Assembly (NCBI GenBank): GCA_023418995.1
Contig: JAEZYP010000060.1
Span: 61,379-125,378, forward strand
Source: Bacillota bacterium
GTDB lineage: Bacteria > Bacillota > Clostridia > Oscillospirales > Acutalibacteraceae
DNA length: 64,000 nt
Direction of reading: 5' to 3'
The notes beneath the pieces are model-generated. The model was not told where the DNA came from. It saw only the letters and a program-made list of their open reading frames with translations, and did not search any database. Both the position numbers and the translations under genes were made by a program. Below, one piece after another: positions 60,713-64,000 of this stretch (position 1 is the stretch's first letter; each line of letters begins with the position of its first letter).

Positions 60713-61282
60713 ATGAAAAAAATTCGAGCTACTTTTTTAATTCTTTTCATAGGAGGTGGATTGTTAATAGGTTCTTATCTTTCGAATTTCCAAAAACCGG
60801 TTTATACGATAACCGAACCATATCAATACCCGGTTACACCGGAAAACAAAGCAGAGTGGAAGAAGCTAACTACAATTATGGAGAAAAAGGAAGTTTGTCA
60901 GATTCCTAAAAGCATTGTTCAGAATATGACAATCGAGGCATTGGTTGCGACCGTTTTAGCGTATCCGATTTTTCCGCCCGAGGAGCTTTTCACAAACCGC
61001 GCTCAAGCTCTGAATGGCTATCTGGATTTCAACGGCTTCATTGAATTATTTTCAAGAAAAGACGCGGCACCTATCCTGTTTCAAATGTATAGCCATACAG
61101 ACCACAATGAAAAAGCATCTTCCCCGGATTATTTTAAAAACGAAAGGATTAAGATGCTTTTAGCAAGACCGGAGGTATGGTCCAAACTAAATGACCAGGA
61201 TTTGAAAGAAATACATGAAACAAATATCACACTTTATTCAAAGGAAATGTGCAAGCAAGAAGCTCCCGCTCTCAAAGAATAA
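60713..61282 (+). CDS. Membrane-anchored protein of unknown function
   Basis: A 189-residue protein with an N-terminal anchor (residues 6-24) and a soluble, mostly helical outer domain with many Glu and Lys. The motif TIEALVATVLAYPIFPPEELF resembles short helices seen in secreted clostridial proteins of unknown role. ATG at 60713 follows AAAGGAAGTGG. No family assigned. Confidence 0.7.
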   Translation: MKKIRATFLILFIGGGLLIGSYLSNFQKPVYTITEPYQYPVTPENKAEWKKLTTIMEKKEVCQIPKSIVQNMTIEALVATVLAYPIFPPEELFTNRAQALNGYLDFNGFIELFSRKDAAPILFQMYSHTDHNEKASSPDYFKNERIKMLLARPEVWSKLNDQDLKEIHETNITLYSKEMCKQEAPALKE

Positions 61283-61330
61283 GCCCCCGTTCCTCCGCAC
61301 TGCGGATGGACGGTGGGCTACTTTATTTTT
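61281..61330 (+). terminator. Terminator between convergent genes
   Basis: AGCCCCCGT...CCGC pairs with GCGG...ACGGTGGGCT and is followed by ACTTTATTTTTT. Confidence 0.7.
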
Positions 61331-61336
61331 TCCAGC

Positions 61337-62731
61337 CTATGAATCAATCAGATGGTGCTGATACCATTTCTTTCCCCGAAAGCGTGTGAGAAAAATCAGG
61401 CTGCGCACGCCCCACTCGCAATCCATCGCAATCCAGACGCCCAGAATGCCGAAACCCATTGCAATTCCCAAAACATAGCCCAACACCACACGGAACAGCC
61501 ACATAGAAAGCATGGACATCATTGAAGTAAATTTTGAGTCGCCCGCCGCGCGCAGCGCCGCCGGAGTTAAAAAGCTGGCTGCCCAGAGCGGAATCATGGC
61601 GATTGCCGTGGTAATTACAATAATAAGGATATCCGGTACAATTTCCGGCGGGGGATTAAACAGGGAAACCAGCGGGTAGAAAAGCGGCAGGATGACGATC
61701 GACATAACGACAAACGAAAGCGAACCGGCGACCAAAAAAGATTTGATAAATTTTCGCGCGTCGGGGATATTCCGATGCCCCACACACTGCCCCACCACGG
61801 TAACCGTGGTTAGAATCATGGCATTCGCCGGAATTTGAAACAGGGTGGAAAGGGAATTGCAAATCGCGTTCGTCGCCATGGCAAAGGTTCCGAGGCTGAC
61901 GATAAAGGTCTGGGTCAGAATTTTTCCGCCGTTAAAAAACATTTGCTCCGCCGCAAAAGGCAGACCGATATACAGAATTTTTTTCAGCATTGATAAATTG
62001 AAATGTATGGCATCCTTTATGCGGAAACGCAGAGATTCGTTTCGTTTTACCAGGTAGAGTATCGCGCACACCGCGCCGGTGTAGCGGGAAATGTTCAGCG
62101 CAATTACCATACCGAGTACGCCCATATGGAACACATTGATGAAAATAAGATTCAGAAATACGTACGAGAGATTCATGATCAGAGAAAGCGTCAGAGAAGA
62201 TTTCGTCTCCCCCACCCCCCGGAGCGCCCCGCAGACCGCCTCTTCGGTGGCAATACCGCAATAGGAGAGACAGGAGCCGATCAGATAAATTCTGGCGTTA
62301 TGAAAAACCTCCGGCTCCGCTCCGCCAAAGAGCAGATTCAGTGTGGAATTGTGAAACACCATTACCAGCGAAGCAACAAATAACGCCAATAAAAAAACGG
62401 AAGATACCGACCCGGCCGCCGCTTTGGAGACCATGGGCTCGTTCCCGTTCCCTTTATATTGCGCGACAACCACCGTTCCGCCGGTAGAAACCGCGATAAA
62501 CACATTTACCAAAAAAATATTGAGGGAGTCCACCATATTTACCGCACTGACCGCCGCGACTCCCGATGAGCTGATCATTGCGGTATTCAGCAAATTCAAG
62601 CAAACCACAAAGGCCTGATCAACCAGAATGGGAAGAAAGATTGCCACGATGGTCCGGTAATTCAGAAACTCGCCGGTGAACCGCCGATCAAGAATCTGCC
62701 GCGTCTTTATTTTTAAATTTGTTTTTGTCAC
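61337..62731 (-). CDS. MATE-family efflux transporter
   Basis: A 464-residue exporter with twelve membrane helices in two halves, of the DinF/NorM-like MATE superfamily. ILVDQAFVVCLNLLNTAMIS in helix 1 and the GALRGVGETKSSL loop between helices are typical. Starts at a GTG. Drug or metabolite export driven by H+ or Na+; substrate unknown. Confidence 0.92.
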   Translation of the reverse strand: MTKTNLKIKTRQILDRRFTGEFLNYRTIVAIFLPILVDQAFVVCLNLLNTAMISSSGVAAVSAVNMVDSLNIFLVNVFIAVSTGGTVVVAQYKGNGNEPMVSKAAAGSVSSVFLLALFVASLVMVFHNSTLNLLFGGAEPEVFHNARIYLIGSCLSYCGIATEEAVCGALRGVGETKSSLTLSLIMNLSYVFLNLIFINVFHMGVLGMVIALNISRYTGAVCAILYLVKRNESLRFRIKDAIHFNLSMLKKILYIGLPFAAEQMFFNGGKILTQTFIVSLGTFAMATNAICNSLSTLFQIPANAMILTTVTVVGQCVGHRNIPDARKFIKSFLVAGSLSFVVMSIVILPLFYPLVSLFNPPPEIVPDILIIVITTAIAMIPLWAASFLTPAALRAAGDSKFTSMMSMLSMWLFRVVLGYVLGIAMGFGILGVWIAMDCEWGVRSLIFLTRFRGKKWYQHHLIDS

Positions 62732-63007
62732 AACATCACATCTTTATCATTTTAACGACATTTTAACACATATTAAATATTGTAAATCTTCAAATGGAAT
62801 AATTGAAGCGCCTTTTTCGCTTTTTTTCGACATCGCAGGTTTTATTTCTAATTCGGTTCCACTTTACGCAAAGCTGCATATTATATATTAATTCCCTCCT
62901 CAAAGATTGTTTATATATTTGTGTGTGCTTACTTCGCTGAATCGATGTTTGCCTGGCACCCAACCATTTTTGCTGGTTGATCCTTTTGCCGTTACATGAA
63001 AAGGATA

Positions 63008-63041
63008 CAAAAAGCTCCGGCAAAATCTCTTTTGCCGGAGC
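63008..63041 (-). terminator. Terminator of the candidate large RNA
   Basis: GCTCCGGCAAAA and TTTTGCCGGAGC form a perfect 12-bp stem (63014-63025 with 63030-63041); on the minus strand TTTTTG follows at once. Confidence 0.8.
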
Positions 63042-63705
63042 CCTTCATTTCAATTAACCTTTTTGTTTATTCCTTGCCAAAACGGGTCGCTTTAACGCTG
63101 CCCGACGCAAAGAGAATTTAAATAAACATCATCATCACCAAACTGTTCAAATTTTTACCGTACCGCTTCCTGAGCGTGTTTGAAACTATACTTTTCTCTC
63201 CCCTATTCAAACAAAATATGCTTTTTAACAAAAGCAAAAATCAGGTGAAAAAGACAGGTCACGCAGAAGCGAACAGGCTGTGATGGGGACTAAGTTCAGA
63301 TTCCGTTTTTATACCGATCAATTTACCTTAACCTTTCCTTGTAAAATAACGGTCGGCTAAATTTACGTGTTCGTTGGACTCATTCCTTTTTTATTTATTT
63401 GGAAATTACCTGACAGAAACCACCAAATAACTCTTTCTAGCAGACACCGTTCAAATTAGTACATTGGAATAACCTCTTCCGTAAATTTGTTGTGTCCTAT
63501 ACTTTCTTCATCTTTCAAGCAGTTGCAGCCCAACAGACCAACAACTGCTTTCCGAATGAATCGGCTCTGTGCCCACTGGACTCACCTCTTTCTCAATTGA
63601 ATTTGTTCCTTCGCCCTCTTCTGCTTCCGGCTTGGGATTCAACCCATCATAAAGGCTTGCTGACCGGAATTCGAGGCGTCGTCTTTTTTCTTTACTCTTT
63701 CTTTC
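63008..63705 (-). ncRNA. Candidate large structured non-coding RNA (about 700 nt)
   Basis: The minus strand has a strong promoter just before 63705 and a clear terminator at 63008-63041. The roughly 700 nt between contain no ORF with a convincing ribosome site and codon usage. Several local hairpins are visible, among them AAGCAGTTG/CAACTGCTT (about 63507-63548), TTATTTGG/CCAAATAA (about 63400-63430), GGAA/TTCC (about 63466-63480), CCGA/TCGG (near 63555) and CGCT/AGCG (near 63172). I cannot match it to tmRNA, 6S, SRP RNA or a known riboswitch from memory. Confidence 0.5.
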
Positions 63706-63711
63706 TGTCTA

Positions 63712-63740
63712 TATTATAAGGTCATTTTTAGTCAAAGTCA
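63712..63740 (-). promoter_or_regulatory. Strong minus-strand promoter of the candidate RNA
   Basis: TTGACT, a 17-bp spacer and TATAAT on the minus strand (-10 at about 63712-63717). One base off full consensus and followed by no ribosome site within the next 100 bases. Confidence 0.7.
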
Positions 63741-63800
63741 ATACTTTTTTGAATATTTTTTAAAAAATTATATATAATATTATGTCTATAAATTTTCCTG

Positions 63801-63829
63801 TTGACTTAGTCCCTGAGAAACTGTAAAAT
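63801..63829 (+). promoter_or_regulatory. Promoter of the DUF1292 gene
   Basis: TTGACT (63801-63806), 17-bp spacer, TAAAAT (63824-63829). Confidence 0.75.
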
Positions 63830-63866
63830 GGTACACAGACAAATAATTCGTGAGGAGATGACCCCG

Positions 63867-64000
63867 ATGAACGACGAATACGGTGCAGATCTGATCACTC
63901 TGGTTGATGACGAGGGTGAAGAGCATGAGTTTGAAATATTAGACGTAATCGACAACGAGGACGGCTGCTTCTACGCATTGCTGCCAACCTTTGAAACCCC
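63867..64000 (+). CDS. DUF1292 (YrzB-like) protein, N-terminal part
   Basis: The first 44 residues of a small acidic protein with the DUF1292 pattern (ITLVDDEGEEHEFEILDVID, then a YALLP segment). ATG at 63867 lies eight bases after GAGGAG; an ATG at 63858 abuts that site. Cut off by the window end. Function unknown; homologues often sit near ruvX-like genes. Confidence 0.85.
   Translation, partial: MNDEYGADLITLVDDEGEEHEFEILDVIDNEDGCFYALLPTFET

Noticed and set aside
62790..63023. 77-codon minus-strand frame
   Set aside because: It starts inside the terminator hairpin at 63008-63041, has no ribosome site and a very basic composition.
63523..63640. Minus-strand frame ending in QLLER within the candidate RNA, a possible small protein
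   Set aside because: Open for about 60 codons but without ATG; the GTG starts have only a partial ribosome site. Kept as the main alternative to a non-coding reading, not listed as a gene.
63492..63719. 75-codon plus-strand frame near the right end
   Set aside because: No ribosome site, low-complexity hydrophobic tail, and it runs antisense into the promoter of the candidate RNA.
1..64000. CRISPR array, tRNA, rRNA, IS or prophage
   Set aside because: No regular direct repeats, no cloverleaf-type sequences, no transposase or phage structural genes were noticed on either strand.

Overview
This window looks like ordinary chromosome from a strictly anaerobic, spore-former-type Firmicute of the class Clostridia, most likely an Oscillospirales/Ruminococcaceae-like lineage. 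The reasons are mid-GC coding sequence between AT-rich spacers, strong AGGAGG-type ribosome sites with some TTG and GTG starts, sigma-A promoters with 17-bp spacers, a flavodiiron protein paired with rubredoxin, a type III glutamine synthetase, an archaeal-style split glutamate synthase, ECF-type uptake and BceRSAB-type modules. I saw no insertion sequences, prophage, CRISPR array or tRNA genes. The species assignment is inference.

Layout. 1-1260: feoB (cut by the window edge) and feoA, iron uptake. 1415-3363: an ABC-F ATPase behind a long attenuator-like leader. 3475-7152: lactate dehydrogenase, M29 aminopeptidase, YgjP-type metallopeptidase and an AlkD-like protein. 7288-11877: a BceAB/BceRS-type peptide-sensing and detoxification module. 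12053-17295: asparaginase, SGNH hydrolase, an ATPase, thioredoxin and release factor 3. 17539-19045: a secreted protein of unknown function and a frameshifted partner. 19148-23477: a TPP-riboswitch thiamine salvage operon (cytX-thiM-thiE-HAD-thiD). 23488-28219: a TtcA-like enzyme, a B12-binding radical SAM protein with a small Cys-rich neighbour, a cohesin-type surface protein and a CrtO-like membrane protein.

28425-35914 is a nitrogen-assimilation locus. A split glutamate synthase operon (glutaminase, FMN, ferredoxin, FAD and GXGXG parts) is divergent from glnN. The glnN leader carries two 6-nt-loop hairpins overlapping a terminator, the signature of ANTAR antitermination. 36136-41818 is a cobalamin-riboswitch operon. 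It encodes a wall-anchored beta-propeller protein, a lipoprotein with a transcobalamin-like domain, and a complete ECF transporter (T, fused A-A', S), read here as a surface corrinoid-scavenging system. RNase P RNA follows at 41899-42240 on the minus strand.

42474-62731 holds pncB, an XRE regulator, an AI-2E-family permease, a YtrA-type regulator with an ABC transporter, flavodiiron protein plus rubredoxin, a calcium-type P-ATPase, a flippase-like protein, several small proteins, RDD and SppA, a ComFB-like protein, a DEAD-box helicase, YjbR and a MATE exporter. The last kilobase is the least explained. On the minus strand a near-consensus promoter (63712-63740) and a strong terminator (63008-63041) frame about 700 nt without a convincing gene, but with many hairpins: a candidate large structured non-coding RNA. 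The window ends in the start of a DUF1292 (YrzB-like) gene.
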